Positions 1 to 13,495 of a stretch of 64,000 nucleotides of DNA are shown piece after piece. Source of the DNA: Hexactinellida sp. DTS-2022. Its lineage: Eukaryota > Porifera > Hexactinellida. The stretch's first letter is position 1, and every line of letters begins with the position of its first letter. The translations under genes and the position numbers were made by a program. The notes beneath the pieces are model-generated. The model did not search any database. It saw nothing but the letters and a program-made list of their open reading frames with translations, and was not told the origin of the DNA. The DNA lies in contig JAPNXP010000001.1 of NCBI GenBank assembly GCA_028753945.1, positions 806,001 through 870,000 of the forward strand. The letters are read 5' to 3'.

Positions 1-335
1 GGTTTATAACGCATTTATAATGGAAATATATACTTAATTAATCCCATATGTCATTCAAAGTAAGCGAGTATGCTGAATTTAATTTCAAAACGATAACTGA
101 TATATAAACAATGGATTATTGAGATGGAATTTCTAGTTTATGACTATTCGTTTGTGCTTGTTTGGTGCCCGAATTGTATTAGAGTGATAGGGGCCGGGGT
201 CTAAAACGCATTTATAATGGAAAAATAAAGATGGTTTTTAAGATAGAAAGAAGCATGAAATTTATCAAACGTTCCTTAGTCCCGTAACAAATTGATAAAT
301 GGGTGTAAACACCATGTGACGTTCATGACATGGCG
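1..335. other. AT-rich gene-free stretch with a 19-bp direct repeat
   Basis: I see no gene here. The 19-mer AACGCATTTATAATGGAAA occurs exactly at 8-26 and again at 205-223 in the same orientation. The flanks of the two copies do not match, so the repeat is unexplained. Confidence 0.5.
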
Positions 336-464
336 AAAAAAATCCAAAATTGCAGCCTGTGTCGACAGCATGTTCCATTGGAAGCACTATCAATAGACCA
401 CCACCAAAATATAGTGCCACCAAAGGAACATGCTTCGGCACAGGCTTCAATTTTGGATTTTTTA
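336..464. repeat. Long imperfect hairpin (about 55-bp stem, 20-base loop)
   Basis: The arm at 336-390 and the reverse complement of 411-464 pair along almost their whole length, with a few mismatches and one bulge, around a loop at 391-410. The stem contains AATCCAAAATTG on one side and CAATTTTGGATT on the other. It could be a MITE without obvious target duplication, or a long pre-miRNA-like transcript; the sequence alone does not decide. Confidence 0.7.
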
Positions 465-527
465 TTTGTTAGTATAGTTACATACACATTATTTATTAAA
501 CATCTTCCTCCTAGCTCCTATCGTTAA

Positions 528-1942
528 CAACAGATGTGCTACTCAATAGTATTTTAAATACTTCATTAGTATGTTGTTTAACGGCATATGCTTGAAAAGA
601 TTAAGCATGTACTTGTTTTATTCATAGTTAATCAGGGTGTAACTACTTCTCAATTTAATGTCTTTATTTTACCGATGAATCCAACAAATGCTACAAGATG
701 GTAATTAATGAATTTTACTGTGCCGACTATTATGTAGTGGGCCAGTTTTCAAATCACTGTCTTTATTATTTAGATGTAACAGAGTTTATTAAAATGTTTG
801 TATTTTGGAAATATAAATTCAGATTCTCCAGCATCTTCATGAGACCCAATTCACCCTCTGTCATGTTTCCCGCCTCGCCTCAATATATTCTTTCACAAGA
901 GTTTCTTGACATATCTTGCTTCAGCAAACTCCCCTTCTTCCATTTCCTCTCCAACGTACCAGTGTACAAATGCTCTCTGCAAACAAGATATCAAATTTTT
1001 CGTTTAATCGAGTCCAGGTGGATATCAAATAGGTATCTCTTGGCACTGCCAAGACCTTTGATAGAATAATTAGTAATGAGCCAAAAGGATAAATTTACAC
1101 AGTTTTTGCCACCCATCTTCGTGTTTAATTAATTAATTAATAACTTATATAATTATATTATTGTAAGTATTTAGCTATAAGAAATTAATAGTTTCTCATT
1201 ATCCAAGTATTTGAGTATTTTGAGATTATATTATTATGTAGTCCCATCAAAATATGATAATTGGTTCGATCTAATCCAATCAATTCTTATTATTTGGTCC
1301 GGCCGGACCAAGTATGTGAGAGTACAAACTCCAATAGACTGTTGGGAGCGTGCGTTCCTTGTTTGAATAACAACAGCTTGTGGACTAAATAATTTTCTAC
1401 CAATAACCTAGTTTATTGTACGTATATAGTTATTGAAATATATTAACTGATAAAATTTTTAGCTACCGTATATAGATGTATTATTATTAGGGCTGAAACG
1501 AATATTCGAAATGTAACGAACGAACCTTTTCTAAACGAACGAATATTCGAATATTCGTTCGTTTGAATGACTAAGCATTAATTCAATTTCTAGAGACAAA
1601 ATACATTGGAAAATAGGTTTTTGATAATGTTACAATGGTTTAATAATAGCTACAAAGTGTATTATACACAAGTTAACTAATAATCAGCTAGTTTAAGTGG
1701 GAATTTATATTTACGATATCTCTAAGCTATACAAAAGTCTTGTTGTTGTCCAAAATTAGTCAACGAATATCAGAATAAATCTAATATTCGTTTCGTAACG
1801 AATATTCGTTCAATCATTTCGAACGAATATTCGAATATTCTGTATATTCGTTTCAGCCCTAATTATTATACTAAAACATTTTAATATTTTGAATTGATAT
1901 AAAGAGTGAGATTAAATCTACTACTTATTGCTTATTAGCTTT
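528..1942 (+). repeat. Left arm of a large inverted repeat around actin 1
   Basis: This arm matches the reverse complement of two right-arm blocks: 528-1120 pairs with about 7203-7790, and about 1150-1942 pairs with about 4655-5055. A shared landmark is the palindrome GGTCCGGCCGGACC near 1300 and 4910. The left arm is interrupted only by a hAT MITE at 1488-1861. A frame running 698-1069 is also open in the right arm (7180-7620), but it has no domain I recognise, so I do not call it a gene. Confidence 0.85.
1488..1861. mobile_element. hAT-type MITE, 374 bp, with 8-bp target duplication
   Basis: The terminal inverted repeats begin TAGGGCTGAAACGAATA and end with the reverse complement. The 8-bp duplication ATTATTAT lies at 1480-1487 and 1862-1869. 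The right arm of the inverted repeat has the uninterrupted site near 4725-4735 (ATTATCAT on its complement), so both insertion and borders are confirmed by a paralogous empty site. The interior is dense in inverted copies of CGAATATTCG. There is no coding capacity, so it is a non-autonomous element. Confidence 0.93.
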
Positions 1943-2037
1943 AAGCTAGAGTATACTCGGCAAGTGTCCCCTAAGCGACGCGCTCGTTCTGCCTGAGTGT
2001 CTTTTTATCCTAGGATGTAGGGACAAAGACTTGACTA

Positions 2038-2190
2038 TATCTATCTATCTATCTATCTATCTATTTATGTGTTTATGTGTTTGTGTGTTTGTCCAGAATT
2101 AATAGGAAATACCATATGCTCTAGAAATCTGAAAACTTGCATGCAGAGAGGAATCCAAACGATCAGTCAATGTAATTACATTTGTTATTC
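2038..2190 (+). mobile_element. 5'-end fragment of Helitron-like repeat family B
   Basis: A CTAT microsatellite (about 2038-2066) leads into a TGTGTTTG tract and then TTTGTCCAGAATTAATAGG. The same order occurs on the minus strand at the ends of the copies at 35205-36128 and 37045-37705. Only the leading end is present. The family assignment rests on layout, not on a transposase. Confidence 0.5.
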
Positions 2191-2351
2191 TTAAAAAGTT
2201 TGCCTAGTAGCAAACAAGTATCATGGAAATCATACCTACCAACTGTACAGGAATTCCCTGGACAGTACAGGGATGGGAAATATACTAAATTCTTGATTTT
2301 TCTATTATTCGAACAGGTGTACTAGTCCCTGGATATGTATTTAATGAACTA

Positions 2352-2542
2352 CAGTAAAACTTGGTTATAACGTAACTGGGTTAGTATAGTACGCACGTCG
2401 ACTTAGTACGTACTACTATTTTTTAACCAAGATTATAAAGCAGTATGCATTTCTATGTAGAGTAAACTCGGTTAGTACGTACACTTGGATAATACGTACT
2501 TATTTTCCAATCTGAGGGGTATGTAATAACCGAGTTATACTG
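2352..2542. mobile_element. pogo/Tigger-like MITE, 191 bp
   Basis: It starts CAGTAAAACTTGGTTATAA after a TA and ends with the partly matching TAACCGAGTTATACTG. The interior carries repeated TAGTACGTAC motifs. The right-hand TA is lost (TG follows). It lies just left of the start of the duplicated actin segment. Confidence 0.65.
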
Positions 2543-2991
2543 TGCGCAAATACACTCTTAAGTACGTATGTTAGTAATGAACACCGAGCGAATATTTTTA
2601 GACATTCGAGCCCACTACAAATGTGCCCAGGGAAATAGCCAATGTGCAGTCATTATTAACAATTGCACAAGGATTCGTATGTATTAACTATTAAGTTGAC
2701 AGGTTATGGAAAGTGCGACTTGTCATAATGTGATCTCATGCTCGACAATATAATTTCATCGCAAAGGATCTAGGCGCGTTTAATTATAAATAGCCCGGAG
2801 GTAATGAGAGTTATTGACCGAAAATGGCGATTATGACTAATTAAGTAATTCGAAATATTAATTACACTAAGATTGAGAAAATAAATTAACTTTTGGACTT
2901 TAATTTTCAGATAAACCTAATCCTAACAATTACACACAAATCACGCAGTAATAACTATTAAGTACAGGTAACACAAGCCTAAGCAGGGAGC

Positions 2992-4179
<1,188 letters not shown>

Positions 4180-4222
4180 CTAACGAAGATTCTGAGATAA
4201 TAAAACCACGCAGAACTATGAC

Positions 4223-4230
4223 TTTATATA
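4223..4230 (-). promoter_or_regulatory. TATA-like box of actin 1
   Basis: TATATAAA on the minus strand, about 100 bases upstream of the start codon. The same motif lies at the equivalent place in actin 2. A start site some 30 bases downstream would leave a 5' leader of about 70 bases; this is inferred from spacing only. Confidence 0.55.
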
Positions 4231-4309
4231 ATAAAGCTGAGAACTCAAATCATCAATAAAATGCCTATATATGGAGAAAACGAGAAACATAAATTGAGAT
4301 AAATTATCT

Positions 4310-4319
4310 CCTTATATGG
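4310..4319 (-). promoter_or_regulatory. CArG box (SRF site) of actin 1
   Basis: CCTTATATGG fits the serum response factor consensus CC(A/T)6GG exactly, 188 bases upstream of the actin 1 start codon. A near match (CCTATATATGG, one A/T too many) is at 4263-4273. Both are conserved upstream of actin 2. SRF control of actin genes is well known in animals; binding here is inferred. Confidence 0.7.
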
Positions 4320-5055
4320 AAATAATTTGGGAGATTTAATCTGATCTACCAAAAGTGTATTGTTTGCAATTTTTGGATGATGAAAAGATCAATTACATGC
4401 AAGATCTTACTGTGTTCATAATTGATAATTCGGGTTCAAATTGCAATGGGTGAATGAATCGAGTTACATCGTGCTAGATAGCTCCTCCTGCCTGATGACC
4501 CAAGACGTAGAATCATGATAATTTCAGATTGGAATTCACAATTAGGTCCCTTTAACCAATCGTTAACAGGCAAAGTTGTTTTTCTAGCTAATAGCTTTAT
4601 TGTTTTCTTACAAATTTTTAGATTAATTAAGGTTACATTATTGAGATTTATAAAAGCTAATAAGCAATAAGTAGTAGATTTATCTCTCTCTTATATCAAT
4701 TCAAAATATTAAAATGTTTTAGTATGATAATACATACTATATACCGTAGCTAAAAAATTTATCAGTTAATATTTTTTCAATAACTATATACGTACAATAA
4801 ACTAGGTTATTGGTAGAAAAATTATTTAGTCCACAATCTGTTGTTATTCAAACAAGGAACGCACGCTCCCGACAGAATAAAAGAGTTTGTACTCTCGCAT
4901 ACTTGGTCCGGCCGGACCAAATAATAAGAATTGATTGGATTTGATCGAACCAATTATCATATTCTGATGGGACTACATAATAATATAATCTAAAATACTC
5001 AAATAGTTGGATAATGGGAAACTATTAATTTTCTTATAGCTAAATACTAACAATA

Positions 5056-7030
5056 TTGATAATAATAATAATAATAATAATTAGTGCAGGTTCACAAGAA
5101 TGTAGTTCATGAAAATAAAAGTACTGCCCAGTAAGTGGGCTTATGCACATCTAATCTAATTTTAATCTAATTTTAAGGTTTGTAACAGGAGCACGGGGGA
5201 AGTTTTTGGGATCTTCCCAATGACTGTCCAGTCTACCCTTGAATGTGGATTAGACGGAGCTGTAACAATTTCATTTGGTAGTAGTTTGTTCCAAATACTC
5301 ACAATTCTTTCAGTGAAAAACTTACCCCTTATTCTTGTGTTAGGCGGCAGGTTTGAAGGTGGTATATAGTTAAACAATTACCACGGAAATAACCGCTTAA
5401 AGGATTGAATAGATTCGATTGACTAAACTTAATGCCGGATGTGCCATTTATGTATTTCCACATAATAATTAAGTCACCACGTTTCCTTCTTATCTCTAGA
5501 CAAGTTAACCCTAATAATTCCAATCTAACACGGTAGGGAAGATGTTTCATGCCCTGGACACATTTAGTGGCTCTCCGTTGGATTTTTTCTAGTTTCTGTA
5601 TATCTTTAATGAGGAAGGGTGACCAGATCTGACTAGCGTATTCAAGTTTTGGACGAATCAGAGATCTATCGACTATTTTAAATATATTTGTCGTTATGCA
5701 GGCAAAAGTCTGCTTAACTAAACCCAATGCTCTATTTCCTTCCTTCAAGTGATATTTTAGCAATAATATATATATATATATTATAATATGCTCTGTGAAG
5801 GTGAGCTGGTCATCCATCAATACACCCATATCATTAATAGTGAAGTCTGGTGAAGAGTAATTGTGTCGATAGAGTATGAGTAATTTTGGTGTAGTCTTTT
5901 ACCAAGATGAAGTAAGTTACATTTATCCATGTTTGATAGACATATAATTTCTTTGTGACCAATTCAGTAGCGAGGTTAATGTAGATTCGAGTTTAAGGCA
6001 GTTTTATCCAAGTGTGCATCAGTATAATACTTGGTATCATCAGCAAAGGAAGAAATAAATACACTGTTATCAACCTGAGGTTTGCTATAGAAAGATTTAG
6101 ATGGGATGTCAAATGTGTATATTAAGAAAGGATGGGCCCTAGTACTGATCCTTGTGGAATTCCACTAGTTAAAGTAGACCATTTAGAAAGAGATTCCTAT
6201 AATTTAACTCTCTGTTTCCTGTTTATCAGAAAAGATTCAAGCCAGTTAAAATGTTTACCTCTTATGCCTACAGAATGTAGTTTATCCAAGAGAATACTAT
6301 GCTGTACCTTGTCAAAGGCCTTTTCGAAGTCAATATAGACAATATCTACCTCTAACTTGTTACCCAGGGATAATGTCCAATTTTCCTGGGGATTCTAGTA
6401 GGTTAGACACAGTTGATCTGCCGGGAACAAACCCATGTTGGTCAGGATGGATAATGTCATTCTTTATCAGATGGTCAACAATGTGTGGTTTAATGATAGA
6501 TTCTAATATCTTTATAATTAATTGCTGAAGTGATTGATATGGGCCTAAAATTATTTGCATGATGCTTGGAAAGTTTTTTATGAATTGGAATTATGTAAGC
6601 ATTCTTGCTGTCACTAGGTAGTACACCTGTTAGGATACTTTTTGAAAACAGGATCGTTAGTAGGATAGAAAAAGATGGGAGAACATTTTAAGTAATCTGG
6701 GATGTATATTATCAGGACCTGGTGATTTAGAAATATCTAAAAGTTCCAATTTCTGAAGTAGTATCTGCTCTGTGACTTTTACATCGTCCAGTGATGTTAG
6801 TACTCGAGGAAGAGTGTTTAGGTAATTCCCACGAGTTACAGGTCTGTTATAGACTGTTTCAAAATGTTTAATAAAAGTGTCTGCCGTTTCTGAGTCAGTA
6901 ACAGTCAGGTTTCCAGAATCTTTAAGTAAAGATATAGCAGAAGTATTGGAATTTCTGTATTGCTTGGCATGTTTAAAGAACTTTCGGATCGAAGAGGCAG
7001 GGGGGGCTCCAAGGGGCGCCATGGCGCCCC
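5056..7030 (-). mobile_element. Non-LTR retrotransposon (CR1/Jockey-like LINE), 5'-truncated and decayed
   Basis: Read on the minus strand, the pieces are in reverse-transcriptase order: SPGPDNIHPRLLKM (near 6730), HGFVPGRSTVSNLL (near 6420), SGIPQGSVLGP (about 6135-6167), FADDTKYY with the catalytic aspartates (about 6025-6050), then a C-terminal region with LIRPKLEYASQIWSP and LEKIQRRATK (near 5600). The frame is broken into several ORFs, so it cannot be active. No endonuclease domain is left upstream, which fits 5' truncation. The 3' end carries an ATT microsatellite tail (about 5058-5082). The clade call is by motif feel and needs a tree. Confidence 0.88.
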
Positions 7031-7065
7031 TTGTGAAATAATTGGAGCCCCCTTAGGGGCGCCAA
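7000..7065. repeat. GC-rich palindromic block at the broken 5' end of the LINE
   Basis: A perfect 22-bp palindrome at 7011-7032 is built on GGGGCGCCATGGCGCCCC. It is flanked by the inverted pair GGGGGCTCCAA and TTGGAGCCCCC. It stands out in an AT-rich setting and marks the point where LINE similarity stops. Confidence 0.8.
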
Positions 7066-7314
7066 TTTTCAATTAATTCAACATCGAAATATCATAAACA
7101 GCAATTTTGATTAAGACGACATGTTAAGGTTAAATGTCCCCGGGTAATCCAATATTTCGATTGCTTCTAGTGTACCTTATCAGTTTATCTTAAACATTGA
7201 GATGGGTGCCAAAAACTGTGTAAATTTATACGTTTGACTCATTACTAATTGTTCTATCAAAGGTCTTGGCAGTGCCAAGAGATACCTATTTGATATCCAC
7301 CTGGACTCGATTAA

Positions 7315-7422
<108 letters not shown>

Positions 7423-7812
7423 TGAAAGAATATATTGAGGCGAGGCGGGAAACATGACAGAGGGTGAATTGGGTCTCATGAAGATGCTGGAGAATCTGAA
7501 TTTATATTTCCAAAATACAAACATTTCAATAAACTCTGCTACATCTAAATAATAAAGACAGTGATTTGAAAACTGGCCCACTACATAATAGTCGGCACAG
7601 TAAAATTCATTAATTACCATCTTGTAGCATTTGTTGGATTCATCGGTAAAATAAAGACATTAAATTGAGAATTAGTTACACCCTGATTAACTATGAATAA
7701 AACAAGTACATGCTTAATCTTTTCAAGCATATGCCGTTAACAACATACTAATGAAGTATTAAAAAATTGGGAAGCACATCTGTTGTGTATTCGATGTGTA
7801 TTCATCAAACGT

Positions 7813-8020
7813 CATATGTATAAATTTGTTGTTTACATGTCATGACAAGTAGAACAAATCTCAAAATGGTTGCATTAACTTGCTTTCAAATATTATATGG
7901 ATAATTGAATATGCTGATTCTGAAAATGATATATTAATGAAAGTCATATGTATATATTTGTTGTTTACATGTCATAAAATGGAAACAAATCTCAAAATGG
8001 TCCCATTAACTTGCTTTCCA
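7813..8020. repeat. Short direct repeat, about 76 bp, two copies
   Basis: Segments at about 7813-7890 and 7945-8020 share CATATGTATA, TTGTTTACATGTCAT and AAATCTCAAAATGG in the same order. They look like a local tandem duplication. No gene is visible between 7790 and 8590. Confidence 0.7.
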
Positions 8021-8060
8021 CTGACTATGTGCGGTAATCAAACTTTGCGTATTTTCAACC

Positions 8061-8133
8061 TGTTGTAAACGAATCAAATGAACGAACAAAGCCGTGAATC
8101 CGTCGGGAAGCGACCGAGATCGAAGGGCTCGTA
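8061..8133 (+). mobile_element. 3'-end fragment of Helitron-like family B
   Basis: The sequence contains GAACGAACAAAG and then GCGACCGAGATCGAAGGGCTCG, matching on the minus strand the ends of the copies at 35205 and 37045. It stops directly against the border of actin duplication unit 2. Confidence 0.5.
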
Positions 8134-8590
8134 TACTCCTAAGTACGTATTTTAGCAAGAACACCGAGCAAATATTTTTAGACACTAGAAATTTCTAGAA
8201 ATGTGCCCATGGAAAAAGCCAATGTGCAGGAATTCTTAGCAATTGCATAAGGATTTGTATGTATTAAGTTGAGACAGCAGGTATGGAAAGTGCGACTTGT
8301 AATCATGTGATCTCACTGTCATCCTCAACCATAGAATTTCATCGCAAAGGATTTAGACGCGTTTAATTATAATTAGTCCGGAGGAAACTTTAATGAGAGT
8401 TATTGACCGAAAATGGCGATTATGACTAGTTAAGTAATTCGAAATATTAAGTAAACTAAGATTGAGAAAAGAAATTAACTTTTGGAGTTTAATTTAACAG
8501 AAAAACCTAATCCCAAATTACACACAAATTACATACAAATCACGCAGTAATAACTATTAAGAACAGCTAACACAAGCCTAAGCAGGGAGC

Positions 8591-9754
<1,164 letters not shown>

Positions 9755-9817
9755 TTAGCGAAGAAGTGCGAATTTGGTAAAGAAGATTCTGAGATAATAA
9801 AACCACGCAGATTTCTG

Positions 9818-9825
9818 ACTTTATA
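9818..9825 (-). promoter_or_regulatory. TATA-like box of actin 2
   Basis: TATATAAA on the minus strand, about 95 bases before the start codon, at the position equivalent to 4223-4230. Confidence 0.55.
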
Positions 9826-9905
9826 TAATAAAGCTGAGAACTCAATCATCAATAAAATGCCTATATATGGAGAAAACGAGAAACATAGATTGAGATAAAT
9901 TATCT

Positions 9906-9915
9906 CCTTATATGG
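9906..9915 (-). promoter_or_regulatory. CArG box (SRF site) of actin 2
   Basis: CCTTATATGG, 182 bases upstream of the start codon, identical in sequence and nearly in spacing to the actin 1 box. Nearby flanking bases have changed between the copies. Confidence 0.7.
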
Positions 9916-10389
9916 AAATAATTTGGAAGATTTAATCTGATCTACCAAAATTGTATAGTTTGCAATTTTGATGAAAAGATCAATTACATGCAAGATCTTA
10001 CTGTGATCATAATTGATAGTTCGGGTTCAAATTGCAATGGGTGAATGAATCGAGTTACATCGTGCTAGATAGCTCCTCCTGCCTGATGACCCAAGACATA
10101 GAATCATGATCATTTCAGATTGGAATTCACAATTAGTTCCCTTTAAAATATTTTGGAATTAGGTGTGGTCATGCATGCATATGCTAGGAATCACTGCACG
10201 GGGGGCGTCATCGCCAGGGAACCGGCTTTGCACATGCCAGAACCGTTATCTACGACCAAAGCTGCAACATCATCGTCTCCCCATTGTGGATAGTTTATTA
10301 CGAAAGAGTTGGTTTATAGATTAAAGTGCGAATTTGCTAACGGAGTTTCTGAGATATTAAAACTACACAAATATTTGACTTCTATGTAC

Positions 10390-11390
10390 TATATACAGTT
10401 GTTTGTGTGTTTGTCCTCACATCTCCTCTGAGAGTTCTCAACAAATCTGAACCAAATTTTGTATGTCTCTTAGGAGTTACCCAACCACCCTTACTAAAGA
10501 ATATTTAAGAAAAATATTCACATCTTCCCTCCCGAAAGGTGCCAATACCTTAACCAATTAAATTCGAGGGTTTTCCAATATGTATTAGCAGCTAGCATTT
10601 AATTAGTATAAAAGGATTTAGTGTTCTCTATCAATTGTTAATTGTGCATTATAGAATCAATGCCTATTAGAGACTGTAATTTAATTGGTCGAGAGTAAAT
10701 TCATTCATCCAATTAGTTAATTGTGTTCCCTATGTCTAGCATACATTTATAGTATTCCATTGTTGCTATTTGATTTCCAAACTGGTCCAAGGAGGTGTAT
10801 ACGTAGTTCCTTAATGATCGTTAATTTATAATATTTGGAGTTGGTATATTTCACACAGACAAGCTTATCTATAATTTTTTTACATCAACATTCCGCCGCG
10901 TACTAGGTTAGTATTTTCTGATTTATTCTCCTTATATGAACCTAAAGTTGGGGTCCACGATATAATATACTGCTTAGGGGGCCACAGCTGAATGAGGTTG
11001 GGATATATATAATCTGCTAAATGTCACTCTATACAACGGTGATTGTACATAGGCTAGCGGGCTGTTAAAATAATTCCTATGTGATTTCCTATCATATAAT
11101 AAACTGTGTATAAGGCCTTCGAACGTTACGTAACGCTTCCAAGGGGGAGAAAGATTACGAATGTGACAGACAGTACTTTTAATTACAAAATGGCAAAACA
11201 CGTGACGTAGGGAGAGGGGATGTATAATTTTCGTTAATTTTTCGTTACATTTTACAATATTTAAATACAACCAGCATAACATTAGAAAAGTCTTTGCTTT
11301 GAATACAAGCGAGGGCCGCAGGCCCGAGTGCAAGTTCTAAGGACGCGCTCGCGTAGGAGCAGGTTGTGTTGTATATCCCAAAGTTCTGCA
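10390..11390 (+). mobile_element. Repeat family A copy 1 (Helitron-like, non-autonomous)
   Basis: About 1 kb, beginning with a TGTTTGTGTGTTTGTCC tract and ending in a GC-rich hairpin region (GCGAGGGCCGCAGGCCCGAG, then GCGCTCGCG). Copies at 16560-17480, 21530-22110 and a fragment at 53215-53370 share internal landmarks such as AAGAAAAATATTCACATCTTCC and AACGTTACGTAACGCTTCC. There is no coding capacity. The layout (rich leading tract, hairpin near the far end) is Helitron-like, but no Rep/helicase is present to prove it. This copy sits inside the third actin relic. Confidence 0.6.
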
Positions 11391-11439
11391 ATAAAGTAAC
11401 TATAGTATACTTATATTAATTAATGTATCTATACCAGGG

Positions 11440-11600
11440 TTTTATCCAGGAGCGCCATACGCCTAGAGGCGTATAAATTGGGATATGTTTGCGTTTAGGA
11501 GCGCGAAAACTGCCGAAAGTCCCCATAGAGTAATACAAAACTAACCTTTTAGGCGTATAAAATTCATACTATAGTGACCTTAGTACAGTAGTGTTAAATT
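11440..11600. repeat. Repeat family C copy 1
   Basis: TTATCCAGGAGCGC, a TAGGAGCGCGAAAA motif and TTTAGGCGTAT recur in the same order at 45567-45722. The two are diverged and have no coding capacity. Confidence 0.6.
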
Positions 11601-11725
11601 CTACTCCTGTATAATACCCTGATCTATACATGTGTCTATCATATATACCCACACAAGATAAAATATACCAGTGAACAATAAAATTTTGTGAAGGGGCCGA
11701 AAGCCCCCGGAAAAGCTTCTTCAAA

Positions 11726-11769
11726 AACTAGCAGAAAAGCGCCGCCCAGGGGCGGCTTTTCAGCTAGTT
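11726..11769. repeat. GC-rich hairpin
   Basis: AACTAGCAGAAAAGCGCCGCC pairs with GGCGGCTTTTCAGCTAGTT around a 3-4 base loop. It lies at the point where the third actin relic resumes, so it may be the trailing end of whatever inserted there. Confidence 0.7.
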
Positions 11770-11846
11770 ATATAATAAAGCTGGAAACTTAATTATGAGT
11801 GGAATGTCTATACATGGGGAAATCGAGAAACTAATACTATTCCTAT

Positions 11847-11893
11847 TAATTGTTGTAAGGATCATTTTATAGAATGATCCTTACAACAGTTAA
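11847..11893. repeat. Short hairpin, about 20-bp stem
   Basis: AATTGTTGTAAGGATCATT pairs with AATGATCCTTACAACAGTTAATT around a loop of about 6 bases. It lies at the edge of the actin relic. Function unknown. Confidence 0.75.
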
Positions 11894-11980
11894 TTATAAT
11901 TATTAATAGATAAACTATTAACCATAGTTAGTGCCAGATACATTAGTTTAATTAATTGTTTAATGAATCAAATCAATATA

Positions 11981-12350
11981 CAGTCAACTCCCGGTATACC
12001 CACCCAAGTCGGATATAACGAAGTACCTGCTTATAGCGAAGTCATTCAATGGTCCGGAAATCCTTCTATCTTATTACATTATTAAAACTTCAGTTACAAC
12101 GAAATAGATATAACGAAATTCTGCTTATAACGAAGTCATTTAAATTCCATATAACCTCTAAGCTATTGATTTTACTCCGGTTATAATGAACTCCGGTTGA
12201 AACGAATTCGGTTTATAATGAACTCCGGTTACAACGAAACTCAACATCTAATGAACTCTTTTAATCTCGAACTCCGGTTATACCAAACTCCGCTTCTAAC
12301 GAAATGAAACTACGGTACCGAGTATACTGCGTTATAACGGGAGTTGACTG
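11981..12350. mobile_element. pogo/Tigger-like MITE, 370 bp
   Basis: The terminal repeats read CAGTCAACTCCCGG at the left and CGGGAGTTGACTG at the right, with TA duplicated on both sides. The interior holds many TTATAACGAA / AACTCCGGTT variants. There is no ORF. The same termini appear at 24683, 28308 and 42693. Confidence 0.85.
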
Positions 12351-12352
12351 TA

Positions 12353-13495
12353 GTATGTATATCTCCAAAATATTGCAATTATAGAAACAAGATAGACAAG
12401 TGCAAGTGAATATTAGAATGCTATTAAATTAAAGAGATTTGCTCCTCCCAATTTAAACTCATTAGCAAAGAAGGCTACTTAGTAGTAATACTATAGAATG
12501 AATCTAAAATAACCAAAATTAGATGAGATTCAAAATAGCATAACCTTACTGTTTCCTTTTCATTGAGAGGCCAAGACGCTTTCAAGCTGTAATCAAATAA
12601 TATTACCAGCTGACATTAATGTGGCCTATAGAATTCATATGTTTAGGTCGCAAGTATATTATTATTTCTTCTTGCACCACCCACATAGGATACATCTTAA
12701 TTATTCCTTCAAAAGTTGGCAAAGTTTTATAATAAAAAAGCGTCAAAAAATAGAAAAATAGAATCTCGCCATATTATTTGGTTAGTTACAAATAGAGTAC
12801 TCTGGGTTACAGCAGCTTGCCTCGATTAACCGAAAAATATAATTCTAAGCATTTCTATGGGAGATATTTACCCGATTAATCGGTGTCCCATTAAGTGGTA
12901 TCGACAATAATAATCAATAATATACCATTTCTTCTAGTTTTCATTCTTGCCCTAATTTGTGGATTGTAATTCTACAACAGTAATCTATTCGCTACTTATA
13001 AGCTTTATACAAATATACAGCTGGCATTAACGTAATTTCAAATGAGGTATTCGCTTAAATAAAAGCGAGATGAAATACATAAGTACAATAGTATTGTAAA
13101 CTGTAGAGGCATGATTCCGGACACAATGTTTCAATAAAAATAAAACGTAGACTTTCGAAATTAAATAATATGGTACGTAGAAACATTTATGATTAAAGTA
13201 AGCCAGAAGAGCTTCTTCATTAAGAATTTAAGATCAGAGCTTATATAGCAAAATAGAAATAATTAATATAAACATTAGCCTTTTGGTGTGAGAATACTCC
13301 AGATAACTGGATGTTTAATCTGGATATTCAAAGCACTGTTCAATTCAAGTCTCACAAGGTGGAATATTATACTAACTGTGATATTACTAATACATGTAAT
13401 AATAAGATTAAAATAATCTTCATACAATTAGTTAATAATGAGAGGAAGTAACATAATTAAATTTAAACAAGTACGCAGCAAGGAAGATACATTAG
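12353..13495. other. Gene-free AT-rich stretch
   Basis: I see no gene. A weak inverted segment around 12808-12906 (GATTAACCGAAAAA against CCCGATTAATCGG) looks like a decayed TA-flanked MITE. A similar one lies near 22975-23045. Confidence 0.4.

Larger units (their letters stand above)
10178..11840 (-). pseudogene. Relic of a third actin copy (5' end and promoter), interrupted
   Basis: 10178-10385 matches the first roughly 35 codons, leader and start of the promoter of the two actins; it has small indels in the coding part. Similarity breaks off just before the TATA region and resumes at 11766-11840 with the stretch that normally follows (TTATATAATAAAGCTG, then a degraded CArG-side segment). 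About 1.4 kb of repeat sequence lies between. The rest of the gene is missing, so this is a dead fragment of a former actin unit in the same orientation. Confidence 0.88.

Noticed and set aside
1-230. A 19-bp direct repeat as possible ends of an LTR or duplication.
   Set aside because: Only 19 bases match and the flanks differ; there is no primer-binding site, polypurine tract or coding domain between them.
698-1069. A 123-residue open frame starting MVINEFYCADYYVV, also open on the other strand at 7180-7620.
   Set aside because: It is shared only because both lie in the arms of the inverted repeat. It has no domain, and codon composition follows the AT-rich background. I cannot rule out a fragment of a transposon protein.
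4432-4450. GGGTTCAAATT as a possible tRNA B box.
   Set aside because: There is no A box or cloverleaf around it, and the segment is part of the duplicated actin upstream region.
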